In this document: positions 10,455-18,109 of the stretch, one piece after another
Numbering within the stretch: position 1 is the first letter of the stretch
Layout of the letters: every line of letters begins with the position of its first letter
DNA from: CALDOK01 sp964481655
Lineage (GTDB): Bacteria > Myxococcota_A > UBA796 > JAFGLY01
Length of the DNA: 64,000 bases
NCBI GenBank assembly: GCA_964481655.1
Contig: CAYZVO010000007.1
Coordinates: forward strand, 15,518-79,517
Reading direction: 5' to 3'
The notes under the pieces: generated by a model
Told to the model about the DNA's origin: nothing
Seen by the model: the letters and a program-made list of their open reading frames with translations, nothing else
The model's database searches: none
Position numbers and translations under genes: made by a program

Positions 10455-11012
10455 ATGCCATCCCACCCGCTGTTCTACTTCGTGCTCGCCGCCTCGATCA
10501 TGTCGATCTCGTGGTGGGTCTACGTCATGCTCCGGACCCAGATCAACACCCGCTTCCTGGCGCTGCAGCTGGGCAAGCTGCTGGCGGCCAACAACCGGGA
10601 CCGGGCGATGAAGCTGCTGGCGGTGGCCGGCACCGTGCCGGTGGGGTTGGTGTTCAAAGAGACCTTCGCGGCGCTGGACGGGTTGGGCGCGGACGACGAC
10701 GCCTGGGTCCTCCAGCAACGCGTGGAGCGGGCTTTCGACCAGGCCTCGGCCCGCGAGGCGAAGAAGCTGCGGTCCAAGGGCTGGCTGCCCCTGGTCCTCG
10801 CCGGGCTGTCGCTGCTGGCGATCCCGGGCCTGGCCCGCGCTGAGCCGGAGACCTGGATCTGGGCGGTGGCCCTGGTGCCCGGGGTCTGCGCCGGGCTGGG
10901 CTGGCTCAAGCTGCGCGTCGCCATCGGGTCCTGGCGGCCGGCCTTCGAGGGCCTGCGGCCGGCGCTGATCGAGGACGCCATCGCGAGGCGGCCGGAGCCT
11001 GGCGAGCGCTGA
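10455..11012 (+). CDS. MotA/TolQ/ExbB-like membrane protein (truncated form)
   Basis: 185 residues. One N-terminal helix (FYFVLAASIMSISWWVYVML), then a cytoplasmic helical stretch (LALQLGKLLAANNRDRAMKLLAVAG, FKETFAALDGLG, LQQRVERAFDQASAREAKKL), then two C-terminal helices (WLPLVLAGLSLLAIPGLA, WIWAVALVPGVCAGLGWL). This order resembles the proton-channel family ExbB/TolQ/MotA, which has one helix, a cytoplasmic domain and two helices, but no partner ExbD/TolR gene is nearby and the protein is shorter than usual. The assignment is tentative. The next reading frame continues without a gap. Confidence 0.5.
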   Translation: MPSHPLFYFVLAASIMSISWWVYVMLRTQINTRFLALQLGKLLAANNRDRAMKLLAVAGTVPVGLVFKETFAALDGLGADDDAWVLQQRVERAFDQASAREAKKLRSKGWLPLVLAGLSLLAIPGLARAEPETWIWAVALVPGVCAGLGWLKLRVAIGSWRPAFEGLRPALIEDAIARRPEPGER

Positions 11013-11089
11013 TCGGGCGACAGGGCCGTGAGGCCGCCCTGCGTCATCGCAAGTGGACCTACGCCCGGCTGGGCCGGGAGCTGGCCGAC

Positions 11090-11608
11090 GTGATCGCGGA
11101 GGCCGAGGCCACCCCACAGCCGTGGATGATGACCGACGGCCAGCAGCGGATGTTCGCCAGCGATCCGGAGGCCTACGGCTTCCTCTGTGACCTCGCCGCG
11201 GCGGGCTGGCAGCCTCCCGCGGAGCTCACTCCCCGGATCGAGGGCTGGCTCGCGAAGCTGGAACGCCACGGTGTGTTGAGGAAGGTCGGGTCCCGCATCG
11301 AGCCCCTGGACGCGGCCGGGAGCCCATGGCAGGCGGGCCCCACCTTCGGTGGCGCCGTGACGCGCCCCTTGCAAGACCAGCTGCTGGCCCACGCCAGGGA
11401 CCGCATCCGCGCCCCGGGGGTGACGGAGTGTGGCTATGCGCGGCTGTCCCTGACGAGTCGGAGCCAGGAGCGGCTCCGGACGGAGTTCCGGGCGCTGCTG
11501 GCGGAGTACGCCGCCATCTCTCGGCGAGAGCGAGGGGTGCACCCCGGCGCGGTCGAGCCGGTCGGCGTGCTGACCGCCGCCGCGCCGCTGGCCGACGAGC
11601 CCCGATGA
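11090..11608 (+). CDS. TIGR02147/DUF4423-like protein
   Basis: 172 residues from a GTG at 11090 (GGGAG 9 bases upstream). The in-frame sequence between 11009 and 11090 also looks coding (RHRKWTYARLGRELADV), so the true start may be the CTG at 11009, which overlaps the previous TGA; no ATG, GTG or TTG exists in between. The body has the pattern of the TIGR02147 (DUF4423) family: a winged-helix-like segment DPEAYGFLCDLAA…LAKLERHGVLRKVG, then TRPLQDQLLAHARDRI, and the family-like end YARLSLTSRSQERLRTEF followed by RALLAEY. Such proteins are abundant in myxobacteria and are thought to be regulatory; role here unknown. Confidence 0.5.
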   Translation: MIAEAEATPQPWMMTDGQQRMFASDPEAYGFLCDLAAAGWQPPAELTPRIEGWLAKLERHGVLRKVGSRIEPLDAAGSPWQAGPTFGGAVTRPLQDQLLAHARDRIRAPGVTECGYARLSLTSRSQERLRTEFRALLAEYAAISRRERGVHPGAVEPVGVLTAAAPLADEPR

Positions 11609-11682
11609 CCACCATCGGCCGTGGCCGCTCGTCGATTCAGCGCAGTTCCCGTGCAGACGGCGAAGGGGGGCTCGCGCGCCGA

Positions 11683-11688
11683 TACGCT
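11683..11688 (+). promoter_or_regulatory. Possible -10 box of a leaderless transcript
   Basis: TACGCT ends exactly 6 bases before the ATG at 11695, which lacks a usable Shine-Dalgarno (GGGA abuts the ATG). Same geometry as at 3915 and 16573. Confidence 0.35.
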
Positions 11689-11694
11689 CTGGGA

Positions 11695-12633
11695 ATGCCG
11701 AGCCACCCGCTGTTCTCACCGGCGATCGCCTCGCCTCGCCGTCTCCTGTGGGCCTCGCTGGCCCTGCTCTTCGCCGGGGCTGTCAGCCAGGCCGTGGCCT
11801 TCGTCCACGCCTGGCGCTTCACCCACTTCGTGGAGGCCGGCAGCCGGACCCCCGACCCCGAGGATCTCTCACCTGCCGAGCGGGCGTGGGTCCTGGCCAC
11901 CGGCGTGCGGGTGCCGCGGCCCCAGGACTCGCTGACACCGGCTGAGCTCGGGCTCGAGGCCCGGGAGATCGCCCTGGGCTCGGCGCCCGCCTGGAGCGTC
12001 CAGGGGGATGGCCGCGGCTGCGTGGGCCTGTTCCCCGGCTACGCGGCCGGCCGGTCGAGCCTGCTGCACGAGGCTCAGGCGTTCCACGGATTGGGCTACA
12101 GCGTGGTGGTGGTGGGAGCTGTCGGCGACAGCACCAGCTTGGGGTGGCACGAGGCCGAGCTGGTCCGAGGGCTCGCCCGGCACTGCGCCGGCCAGGGTGA
12201 GCTCGTGCTCTACGGTGAGTCCATGGGCGCGGCGACCGTCCTCAGGGCCGTGGGAGCGCTGGGGGTCGATGCGGACGCGCTGATCCTCGAGAGCCCGTTC
12301 GATCGTCTGCTCACCACGGTGTGTCACCGCTTCGAGACCATGGGCATCCCGGCGGTCCCCGGGGCTTGGATGCTGGTGTTCTGGGGTGGGCTCCAGCACG
12401 GCTTCGACGGCTTCTCGCACGATCCGGTCGCGTACGCGCCAGGCGTGGAGGTGCCCACCCTGATCCTCCACGGGGATCGCGATCTCCGCGTGGGGATGGA
12501 CGAGGTGCGGAGCATCGACGACGCCCTGGCGGGGCCCCACCGGCTGGCGGTGTTCGAGGGCGCAGGTCACGTCTCGCTGCTGGAGCACGATCCGGCCCGC
12601 TGGCACCGCGAGGTGGAGGCGTGGCTCGAATGA
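11695..12633 (+). CDS. Membrane-anchored alpha/beta hydrolase
   Basis: 312 residues. An N-terminal signal anchor (LLWASLALLFAGAVSQAVAF, about 17-37) is followed by an alpha/beta-hydrolase domain. The nucleophile elbow GESMG places Ser176, the acid is Asp261 (LHGDRD) and the base His292 (GAGHVSLLEH), so the triad is complete. A probable oxyanion-hole segment is VGLFPGYAAG near 110. The architecture resembles the BAAT/YqkD-like esterases and thioesterases of COG1073. The domain should lie outside the cytoplasmic membrane, in the periplasm. Substrate unknown. Track continuity upstream is a shadow: MPSHPLF is chosen because the helix follows it and the promoter-like TACGCT precedes it. Confidence 0.83.
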   Translation: MPSHPLFSPAIASPRRLLWASLALLFAGAVSQAVAFVHAWRFTHFVEAGSRTPDPEDLSPAERAWVLATGVRVPRPQDSLTPAELGLEAREIALGSAPAWSVQGDGRGCVGLFPGYAAGRSSLLHEAQAFHGLGYSVVVVGAVGDSTSLGWHEAELVRGLARHCAGQGELVLYGESMGAATVLRAVGALGVDADALILESPFDRLLTTVCHRFETMGIPAVPGAWMLVFWGGLQHGFDGFSHDPVAYAPGVEVPTLILHGDRDLRVGMDEVRSIDDALAGPHRLAVFEGAGHVSLLEHDPARWHREVEAWLE

Positions 12634-12742
12634 TGAAACTTCACCTGTGCTCCGAATGGAAGGCGTGGGATCGACGTCACGGGCCGCCGCCGGCATGGTG
12701 CACACGAGCACCCGCAGAGCCGAGCCCCGCTGATGTCCCCAA

Positions 12743-12771
12743 CTCCGCGCGCTTGGCTCGATGGCGCGGAG
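12743..12771 (+). terminator. Candidate stem-loop downstream of the hydrolase
   Basis: Inverted repeat CTCCGCGC (12743-12750) and GCGCGGAG (12764-12771), 8 bp perfect with a 13-base loop. No T-run follows, so this is either a weak terminator or an unrelated dyad ahead of the gene at 12878. The remainder of 12634-12877 shows nothing else. Confidence 0.35.
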
Positions 12772-12877
12772 ACCATGCGCTGTACTCCGGAGCACCGTTG
12801 GTGTTGGAAAGCGAGACCACATTCGTGACAAGACCGGCGTCGCGTCGGTGCGGGTGAACCCGAGCGCGGGAGAGACG

Positions 12878-13792
12878 ATGTCCATCACGATGCCGAGAGC
12901 CCTCACCGCCCTGTTCCTCTCGCTCGCCCTGGTCGGATCCGGGCCGTCACTGGCCGAACCCGTGGAGTCCTCGGCCGATCCCGAGGACCTCCGCTGGGTG
13001 TGCGGTTCGAATGCCGGGGAGCTGGGACAGGTGGTCTGCTTTGGGCGACCGAACGAGCCGGATCGGGTGCGGCGTTCTCGGATCGGTACCTTCGACTTGG
13101 AGCTCGAGGAATGCGTGAACGCCCTCGCAGCCCGCGGGGGTGCCAACGTCGAGGGCAGGATCTGCGCCGACCTGCTCTTCTCGGATGGAGGTCTACGGGG
13201 CCGGGTCGTGGGCCGGCCCGAGGTGGAGCCACCCGACCCCACCTTCGCCCGCTGCGTCGCTCGGATCCGTGGCATGGAACACTGGGAGCCCGACCGGGGC
13301 CGGGAGCGCTTCGGGACCTGCACACGGTTCGATACACACCTGAGCGATGACGCCCTCTCCGCGTACGTGGACGACCCCAGGGCCTGGGTCGCCGATCGGG
13401 TCCGTGACGAGGTGCCGACCGGGACGGTCCTGGTGGAGCCCCGGGAGGGGCGCGGCGTCCAGTTCGTGGTGGACGCCCCGGGCGGCTCCGAGGGGCACGA
13501 TATCGAGGTCGAACCAGCCGATCAGGTGCTCGCGGAGGCGTGGCTGATCAGCCAACGGGAGCAGCACCGGCTCTGCTACGCCCACTACGTCGCATGGTGG
13601 GGTGGGGGCGCCGTCGACGTCGACCTCTACGTCCTCGTGGATGACGAAGACCGTCCACCGCAGGCCTACGTCGACACATCCGAATCGCCAACTCCCGGTC
13701 GAGAGGGGTTGATCGACGACTGTCTGTCCTCGCTCTGGGACGCGCAGGGGGCCCGCCTGGTGCCGATGCGGCTCCGCTTCGCGCCGGAGTAG
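12878..13792 (+). CDS. Secreted protein of unknown function
   Basis: 304 residues with a Sec signal peptide (ITMPRALTALFLSLALVGSGPSLA, cleavage expected after ALA-like GPSLA near residue 24). The mature part has seven or so Cys spread over the chain (WVCGSN, VVCFG, EECVN, RICAD, ARCVARI, GTCTRF, HRLCYAHY, DDCLSSLW), suggesting disulfides, and a C-terminal segment with alternating strands (VDVDLYVLVDDEDRPPQAYV) followed by DDCLSSLWDAQG and LVPMRLRFAP. This last part resembles the end of the TonB/AgmX-type C-terminal domain with a conserved Cys and Phe-Pro-like turn that is common in myxobacteria, but I cannot name the family. GGGAGAG precedes the chosen ATG. Confidence 0.65.
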   Translation: MSITMPRALTALFLSLALVGSGPSLAEPVESSADPEDLRWVCGSNAGELGQVVCFGRPNEPDRVRRSRIGTFDLELEECVNALAARGGANVEGRICADLLFSDGGLRGRVVGRPEVEPPDPTFARCVARIRGMEHWEPDRGRERFGTCTRFDTHLSDDALSAYVDDPRAWVADRVRDEVPTGTVLVEPREGRGVQFVVDAPGGSEGHDIEVEPADQVLAEAWLISQREQHRLCYAHYVAWWGGGAVDVDLYVLVDDEDRPPQAYVDTSESPTPGREGLIDDCLSSLWDAQGARLVPMRLRFAPE

Positions 13793-13832
13793 CGCCGCAT
13801 CGGCTTCGGCCCGTCCCAGGCGGGTCTGGGTC

Positions 13833-14252
13833 TTGGAACCACCCGAGCTCCCGGACTCTCCCAACCCCCCGCCGCCCCACGTGTTCGACGTGGAGTTCCT
13901 GGACGTGGTCAGCCTGCCCGGTTCCCTGACCACCCCTGGCCCCGACGCGCGGCGAGCGGAGTCCGGGCTCTGGTACGAGATCCTGCGACCCGGGACGGGC
14001 GCCGCGCCGCCGAGCCCCGACAGCATCGTCGGCTACACCGTGACGCGCTGGACGGCGAGCGGCCGGGCGAAGCATGACATCCGCAAGCCCTTCCGCGGGC
14101 GGCTGAGCAGGATCCGTGACCAGACCGTGCGGGGAGGCCTCGAGCTGCTGACCGAGGGCGGCGCCATCCGGGTCTGGATCCCGACGGAACCCGAGTACGC
14201 GAGCAGCCCTGTGGCCATCGATCTCGAGCTGCTGTCGATCGAGACGGAGTGA
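13833..14252 (+). CDS. FKBP-type prolyl isomerase-like domain, probably 5'-truncated
   Basis: 139 residues from a TTG. Residues 45-139 follow the FKBP pattern: SGLWYEILRPGTG, a YTVTRWTASG strand in place of the usual YTGWLADG, GGLELLTEGGAIRVWIP in place of EGLQLMxxGxKxRxWIP, and a last strand AIDLELLSIE. The active-site residues of true FKBPs (the Asp after G..FDSS and Tyr in LAYG) are poorly kept. Residues 1-25 (SPNPPPPHVFDVEFLDVV) look like the tail of a preceding FKBP domain, so the gene may be the 3' remnant of a two-domain PPIase. No Shine-Dalgarno is evident. Could also be a functional but divergent FKBP. Confidence 0.55.
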   Translation: MEPPELPDSPNPPPPHVFDVEFLDVVSLPGSLTTPGPDARRAESGLWYEILRPGTGAAPPSPDSIVGYTVTRWTASGRAKHDIRKPFRGRLSRIRDQTVRGGLELLTEGGAIRVWIPTEPEYASSPVAIDLELLSIETE

Positions 14253-14281
14253 GCTGCCGGGGGGGCGTCGCATCACCGGGT

Positions 14282-14300
14282 GCCTGGACATGGTCCAGGC
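14282..14300. terminator. Bidirectional hairpin between convergent genes
   Basis: Perfect 8-bp stem GCCTGGAC/GTCCAGGC with a 3-base ATG loop, lying between the 3' ends of the FKBP-like gene and the GNAT gene. No strong T-run on either side. Confidence 0.45.
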
Positions 14301-14329
14301 GAGGTTTCGGCCCTGTCAGGGGCCTCGGA

Positions 14330-14947
14330 TCAGCGAGGCTCCCGGACCATGATCCGCACCGGCGGTCCTCCCATGGGGAGCAGCTCGTCTCTGGCCAGCT
14401 CGAAGCCGTGGCGCAGGTAGAACGACTGGTTCCTCGTGTTGGTGGTCTCGAGGTAGCAGTGCGCTCCCGTGGCGTCAGCCTTGTCCAGGATGGGGCCCAG
14501 CAGGGTGCCGCCGATCCCCTTTCCCTGTTCCGACGGATCCACCCCGAGCACGTGCAGCGTCCAGTGCGGCTGCGAGACGGTTCGCTTCTTGAGCGCATCG
14601 ACGAACAGGGCGGCCCGGATCAGCTTGGCGAAGGGCATCACCCCCAAGGCCAGGCTCGCCTGGAGGAAGCCGCTCTTCCACAGGTGCTCCGGGGTCAGGT
14701 CCGCGTGCTCGGGGCTGCCCCAGATGGCAACGCCCTGCAGCGTGTCGGTGGTGTAGACCTCTCCGTAGCGCAGGCCGATCTCGATGTTCGCCCGGAAGAA
14801 CGATGCAGCGGATCGCGGCGTTCCCGCCCGCTCGCCCAGGAGGTAGCGCTGGAAGGGGTCGTCCTTCAGGGCGTTCGCGAGGACCATCGCGGCCTCCTCG
14901 GCGCGCGAACGGTCCAGCAGTACGGGCGCGGCGTCGGGTCGTGTCAT
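14330..14947 (-). CDS. GNAT family N-acetyltransferase
   Basis: 205 residues. The acetyl-CoA loop is VDPSEQGKGIGGTLL (motif A, Q/RxxGxG/A) around residues 135-150, preceded by strand HWTLHVLGV and followed by HCYLETTNTRNQSFYLRHGF, the usual motif B with its Tyr and G-F ending. The N-terminal half (DDPFQRYLLGE, LRYGEVYTT, GVAIWG) matches the large GNAT group with an Asp-rich first helix. Acetylates an amine of unknown identity. The ATG overlaps the TGA of the upstream secreted-protein gene (ATGA), so the two are translationally coupled in one operon. Confidence 0.85.
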   Translation of the reverse strand: MTRPDAAPVLLDRSRAEEAAMVLANALKDDPFQRYLLGERAGTPRSAASFFRANIEIGLRYGEVYTTDTLQGVAIWGSPEHADLTPEHLWKSGFLQASLALGVMPFAKLIRAALFVDALKKRTVSQPHWTLHVLGVDPSEQGKGIGGTLLGPILDKADATGAHCYLETTNTRNQSFYLRHGFELARDELLPMGGPPVRIMVREPR

Positions 14948-16395
14948 GTGGGGTCGTCCTCCCTGGGGAGCGGTGTCGGCCGCCTACTATCTCGAGACGG
15001 CTCGCCGTCGGGGGAGCGAACGGCGGGGGTGTGGAGATGGGGTGATGAGGATGGAGCGTCGGGCGCGGATGGAGCCCTGCGGCTGGTGAGGGCGAACCCG
15101 AGGGCGCCCAGCGCCCAGGCCCAGCTTAGGGCCGTGCCGGAGCCCGAGCATCCCGTGCAGCCCTGGCCGATGCAGTAGAAGTCCGGCTCCCAGCTGGCGT
15201 AGCTCTCCTTGATGGCCTCCTCGTCGCCGCCCAGCAGGGTCTCCACCCAATCGTCGGGCCACTCCCACTCCATCTTCAGATCGTCGTTCAGATCGCCGTA
15301 GCTGGCCCGCAGCACGGCGCTGCGCCGGCCCTCGAGCCAGCGCAGGTGGGTGCAGGCATCGGAGACGCTGGCGTAGTCGGCGCCGACATAGCGGTCCTCC
15401 CGCGCCTTCCCGCCGGGCTCCACCGCCAGGCGCCCGCGGCTGACGCTCCAGGTGGCCGGGACCCCCAGGACCTGCCGCCCCTGGTCGTCGCGGACGATGG
15501 CGCGGGCCGCGGTCGGGACGGTACCTCCCAGATCGGTCCAGGGCTCGTCGTAGACAGCGACCACCTCCAGCGAGGCCAGCCGGCTGGCGGGGACTGCCTC
15601 GATGAGCGCCCCGCCGAAGGTCTGGCCCCGGATCTCGAAGCCCAGCTCCGCGGTGCGACCCGCGCTCAGCTCGAGGCCGATCCAGCCTCCGTTGGGGTAG
15701 ATGCCGTCGCTCAGATCGAAGTGCTCGGTGTAGTAGCCATCGGCTTCGACCACGGTGAGCTCGCCCTCTCCTGGGCGCCAGGCCACAGATTGCTCGTGTG
15801 TGGGGTCCCAGAGCTGCACGAAGAGGCGCACCGGCGCTCCGCCCAGCACCACGAGGGTCTCTCCGGGCTGGAGTAGATCGTCCTCGGTGAAGACGCCCGG
15901 CGGATCGATCTGCTGGTGCTCGAGGGCGTGGACCTCCATCCACTGCAGGACGTGGGCGGTGACGAGAGAGGCGTCGGCGACGGAGAACACGACCTGGTCG
16001 GAGACCGGGGTCGGGTCGTCGCCGAAGTCCAGCGCGCAGTCCTGGGGCTCCAGCAGCCAGCGCACCTCGCCGGAACCCTCCATGAGCACGCAGTCGCGGT
16101 CATCTACGGTACCCAGGCTCGCCGGTCCCTCGACGTCCTGCTGCACGCACTGCTCGAAGACCTCCTGCCCCGACAGTTCCTCGTCTCGTTCAGCGAGCCA
16201 ACTCACCGGTCCCGGGCAGATCCGGGCGTCGGGCAAGAGGCTCTCGCCCTCGTCCAGACCCTCGCGCATACCCGAGCTCAGGCCCGTGTCGGTGAAGCTC
16301 CACTGCCCCTCCTCCGACTGGAAGTGGTTCGGTCCCCCGCATTGGGGGGCCATCAGCCATGGCGCCAGCAGCACCAACACGCGCAGATCCTTCAT
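14944..16395 (-). CDS. Cell-surface protein with MYXO-CTERM-like segment and long tail
   Basis: 483 residues. An exceptionally good Shine-Dalgarno (AGGAGGAGC) precedes MKDLRVLVLLAPWLMAPQC, a signal that could be cut either by signal peptidase I or, at Cys19, as a lipoprotein. The body is beta-rich with no family recognised; a stretch near 290-330 (GVPATWSVSRGRLAVEPGG) resembles bacterial Ig-like repeats. At about 425-455 it has CIGQGCTGCSGSGTAL, a hydrophobic helix (WAWALGALGFALT) and SRR, a MYXO-CTERM-type sorting signal. Oddly, about 40 Pro/Ser/Arg-rich residues follow, whereas such signals normally end the protein; a lost stop codon is possible. Operon with the downstream GNAT. Confidence 0.72.
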   Translation of the reverse strand: MKDLRVLVLLAPWLMAPQCGGPNHFQSEEGQWSFTDTGLSSGMREGLDEGESLLPDARICPGPVSWLAERDEELSGQEVFEQCVQQDVEGPASLGTVDDRDCVLMEGSGEVRWLLEPQDCALDFGDDPTPVSDQVVFSVADASLVTAHVLQWMEVHALEHQQIDPPGVFTEDDLLQPGETLVVLGGAPVRLFVQLWDPTHEQSVAWRPGEGELTVVEADGYYTEHFDLSDGIYPNGGWIGLELSAGRTAELGFEIRGQTFGGALIEAVPASRLASLEVVAVYDEPWTDLGGTVPTAARAIVRDDQGRQVLGVPATWSVSRGRLAVEPGGKAREDRYVGADYASVSDACTHLRWLEGRRSAVLRASYGDLNDDLKMEWEWPDDWVETLLGGDEEAIKESYASWEPDFYCIGQGCTGCSGSGTALSWAWALGALGFALTSRRAPSAPDAPSSSPHLHTPAVRSPDGEPSRDSRRPTPLPREDDPT

Positions 16396-16572
16396 CGCTC
16401 CTCCTCTCGGGCCCCAGAGCCGTTCCTTGCGGAAGTATGCCACGTGTGTGAACCGCCCGCTGGGTAGGAGTGGCTCGCTGCGATCTGCGCTCCTGGCGCG
16501 TCGAAGTGGCGACTCTGCGCCGAGAGTCCCGAGAACGACGCGCGTCCCACCTCGCCCAGGCTGGGCGCCTGC

Positions 16573-16578
16573 TACACT
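16573..16578 (+). promoter_or_regulatory. Possible -10 box of a leaderless transcript
   Basis: TACACT ends 6 bases before the ATG at 16585, with only a C-run in between and no Shine-Dalgarno. Confidence 0.4.
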
Positions 16579-16584
16579 CCCCCC

Positions 16585-17688
16585 ATGCTGCGCTCACTGC
16601 TCGATGACGGCCTGCTCGCCTGCCCCGCCTGCCGCGGGGTGCGCGACGGTGTGTTCCACGACGCTCCCCTCGCCATCGCCGCGCTCGCTGAAGAGCGGGC
16701 GGGGCGTCCCTGGCAGGGCTTCCTGGCCTGCACGGGCTGCGGCGCGCGCTACCCGATCATCGACGGCGTGCCTGTCGTCGTGAAGGACGTGGCCGCCTGG
16801 ATCCGCCAGCAGGAGCGCAGCCTGCTGTGGCGTGACGACCTGGACCCCGGCCTCGAGGGCTGGCTGAGGGTGGCCTGGCCCGAGCACGAGGATCCCAACT
16901 GGAAGCGCGAGCTGCTGGCCACCTACGCCCGGGATCTGCAGCCGCCGGAGCTGGGCGCCATCGCCGGGACCGCGCTGCTGGCCCGCCAGCAGGACTCGAC
17001 CCGCCGCTTCCTCGGGGAGCGTCAGGCGGCGCTGCTCGCCGCGGCCGGCTCCGATCCCCTGGCGGTGGAGCTGGGCTGCGGCGTCGGGGCGCAGGCCCTC
17101 GCGTTGGCGGCCCGAGGGGCCGGGGTGGTCGCCCTGGATCGGGAGTTCGGCCCCCTGCGGCTGCTCTCGACCCTGCTGCTCGAGGGTCGGGCCTCGGTGC
17201 CGCGCTGGCGCCACGGGGGCACCGACTTCGTGGACGCCGAGCTCACCCTCCCCGACGGGGTGGACCCGGCCCGGGTGGTGCTCCTGGCGGCCGACGCCGT
17301 CGACCCGCCGCTGCGAGGGGGGCGGGCGGACCTGGTCTGCGCCTACAACCTGCTGGACAACGTGCCCGATCCGCTGCTGCTGCTGCGCCAGGCCCACGCC
17401 CTGGTGGCCCCTGGCGGCGCGCTGGTGCTGTCGAGCCCCTACGACTGGAGTGGCCGGGTCACCCCCGTGGCCCTGCGGCTGGGCACCTCGATCCGCACCG
17501 AGGCCGACGCCGAGCCGGATCCAGCGGTGGCCCTGCGGGAGCTGCTGAGCGGGCAGCTGCCCATGCTGACCCCGGGGATGCAGCTGAGCATCGAGCACGA
17601 GGCGGAGCTGCCCTGGGTGTTGCAGCGCCACAACCGCAGCTGGCACGTCTTCCAGACCCACTACGTCGAGGCGCGTCGGTCGTTGTGA
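16585..17688 (+). CDS. Class I methyltransferase with Trm112-like zinc domain
   Basis: 367 residues. The N-terminal 60 residues carry CPAC (13-16) and CTGC (49-52) with ARYPIIDGVPVV, the Trm112/YcaR-like zinc ribbon often fused to methyltransferases. A SAM-binding domain follows: motif I AVELGCGVGAQALALA near 155-170, VVALDREFG for motif II, and a motif IV-like DLVCAYNLLDNVPDP, then PGGALVLSSPYDW. The substrate is not predictable; several such fusions act on secondary metabolites or glycoconjugates. It starts at a leaderless-looking ATG and ends 63 bases before the PAAR gene, with a separate promoter in between, so it may be outside the PAAR transcription unit or read through into it. Confidence 0.82.
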   Translation: MLRSLLDDGLLACPACRGVRDGVFHDAPLAIAALAEERAGRPWQGFLACTGCGARYPIIDGVPVVVKDVAAWIRQQERSLLWRDDLDPGLEGWLRVAWPEHEDPNWKRELLATYARDLQPPELGAIAGTALLARQQDSTRRFLGERQAALLAAAGSDPLAVELGCGVGAQALALAARGAGVVALDREFGPLRLLSTLLLEGRASVPRWRHGGTDFVDAELTLPDGVDPARVVLLAADAVDPPLRGGRADLVCAYNLLDNVPDPLLLLRQAHALVAPGGALVLSSPYDWSGRVTPVALRLGTSIRTEADAEPDPAVALRELLSGQLPMLTPGMQLSIEHEAELPWVLQRHNRSWHVFQTHYVEARRSL

Positions 17689-17711
17689 CCCCCCGCGGGT
17701 GCCGCTATACT
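17683..17711 (+). promoter_or_regulatory. Sigma-70-type promoter of the PAAR operon
   Basis: TTGTGA (17683-17688) and TATACT (17706-17711) are separated by exactly 17 bases, matching 4 of 6 and 5 of 6 consensus bases. The start of transcription would be near 17718, 34 bases before the PAAR ATG. TATACT is one of the few TA-rich hexamers in this GC-rich window. Confidence 0.55.
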
Positions 17712-17751
17712 CGGAGGGAACGGTCGCTTCGACCCGCCCCCGAGGTCCCCC

Positions 17752-18084
17752 ATGCCCATGGCCGCCCGCGTCGGTGACACCGCGGTGGGAACCCCCCACT
17801 GCCACTCCGTCCACCCGTGGAGCCCGGTGCCCCACCCGGTGGCCGGACCCATCCAGACCGGCGCTGGCACGGTCTACATCGAGAACATGCAGGCGGCGCG
17901 CCTGAACGACATGGGCATCCACGCGGCCTGCTGTGGGCCCAACACCTACATGATCGTCTCGGCTTCGGGTACCTGCATCATCGAGGGCAGCGCGGCCGCC
18001 CGCGTGGGTGACTCCACCCTGCACTGCGGCACCGCGCCGGGCTCCATCGTCTCCGGGGCCGCCACCACCCAGATCAACAGCTAG
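17752..18084 (+). CDS. PAAR-domain spike-tip protein
   Basis: 110 residues, nearly all PAAR domain. It opens with AARVGD, has PHPVAGPIQTGAGTVYIE (the pattern of PAAR proteins that cap VgrG-like spikes), the internal repeat AARLND, and again AARVGDSTLHCG, with ASGTCIIEG between. His and Cys residues (PHCHSVHP, HAACCGP, LHCG) can bind the structural zinc. PAAR proteins sharpen type VI or extracellular contractile-injection spikes and may carry effectors; this one has no effector extension. No baseplate, sheath or VgrG gene is in the window, so it is an orphan. GAGG lies ahead of the ATG. It is the first gene of a tightly packed operon with a radical SAM enzyme and three paralogs. Confidence 0.85.
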   Translation: MPMAARVGDTAVGTPHCHSVHPWSPVPHPVAGPIQTGAGTVYIENMQAARLNDMGIHAACCGPNTYMIVSASGTCIIEGSAAARVGDSTLHCGTAPGSIVSGAATTQINS

Positions 18085-18109
18085 GCTCCCCGCTCCCGGG
18101 GGGGCCTGC

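Noticed and set aside
10142..10843. Plus-strand frame from 10142 beginning MLLVAGLVLALPLAGV
   Set aside because: The signal-like start is the antisense of the remnant and small MYXO-CTERM gene, and the rest shadows the 10455 gene.
17752..18084. Complete type VI or contractile-injection cluster
   Set aside because: Only the PAAR gene is present; no sheath, tube, baseplate, VgrG or ATPase gene in the window.
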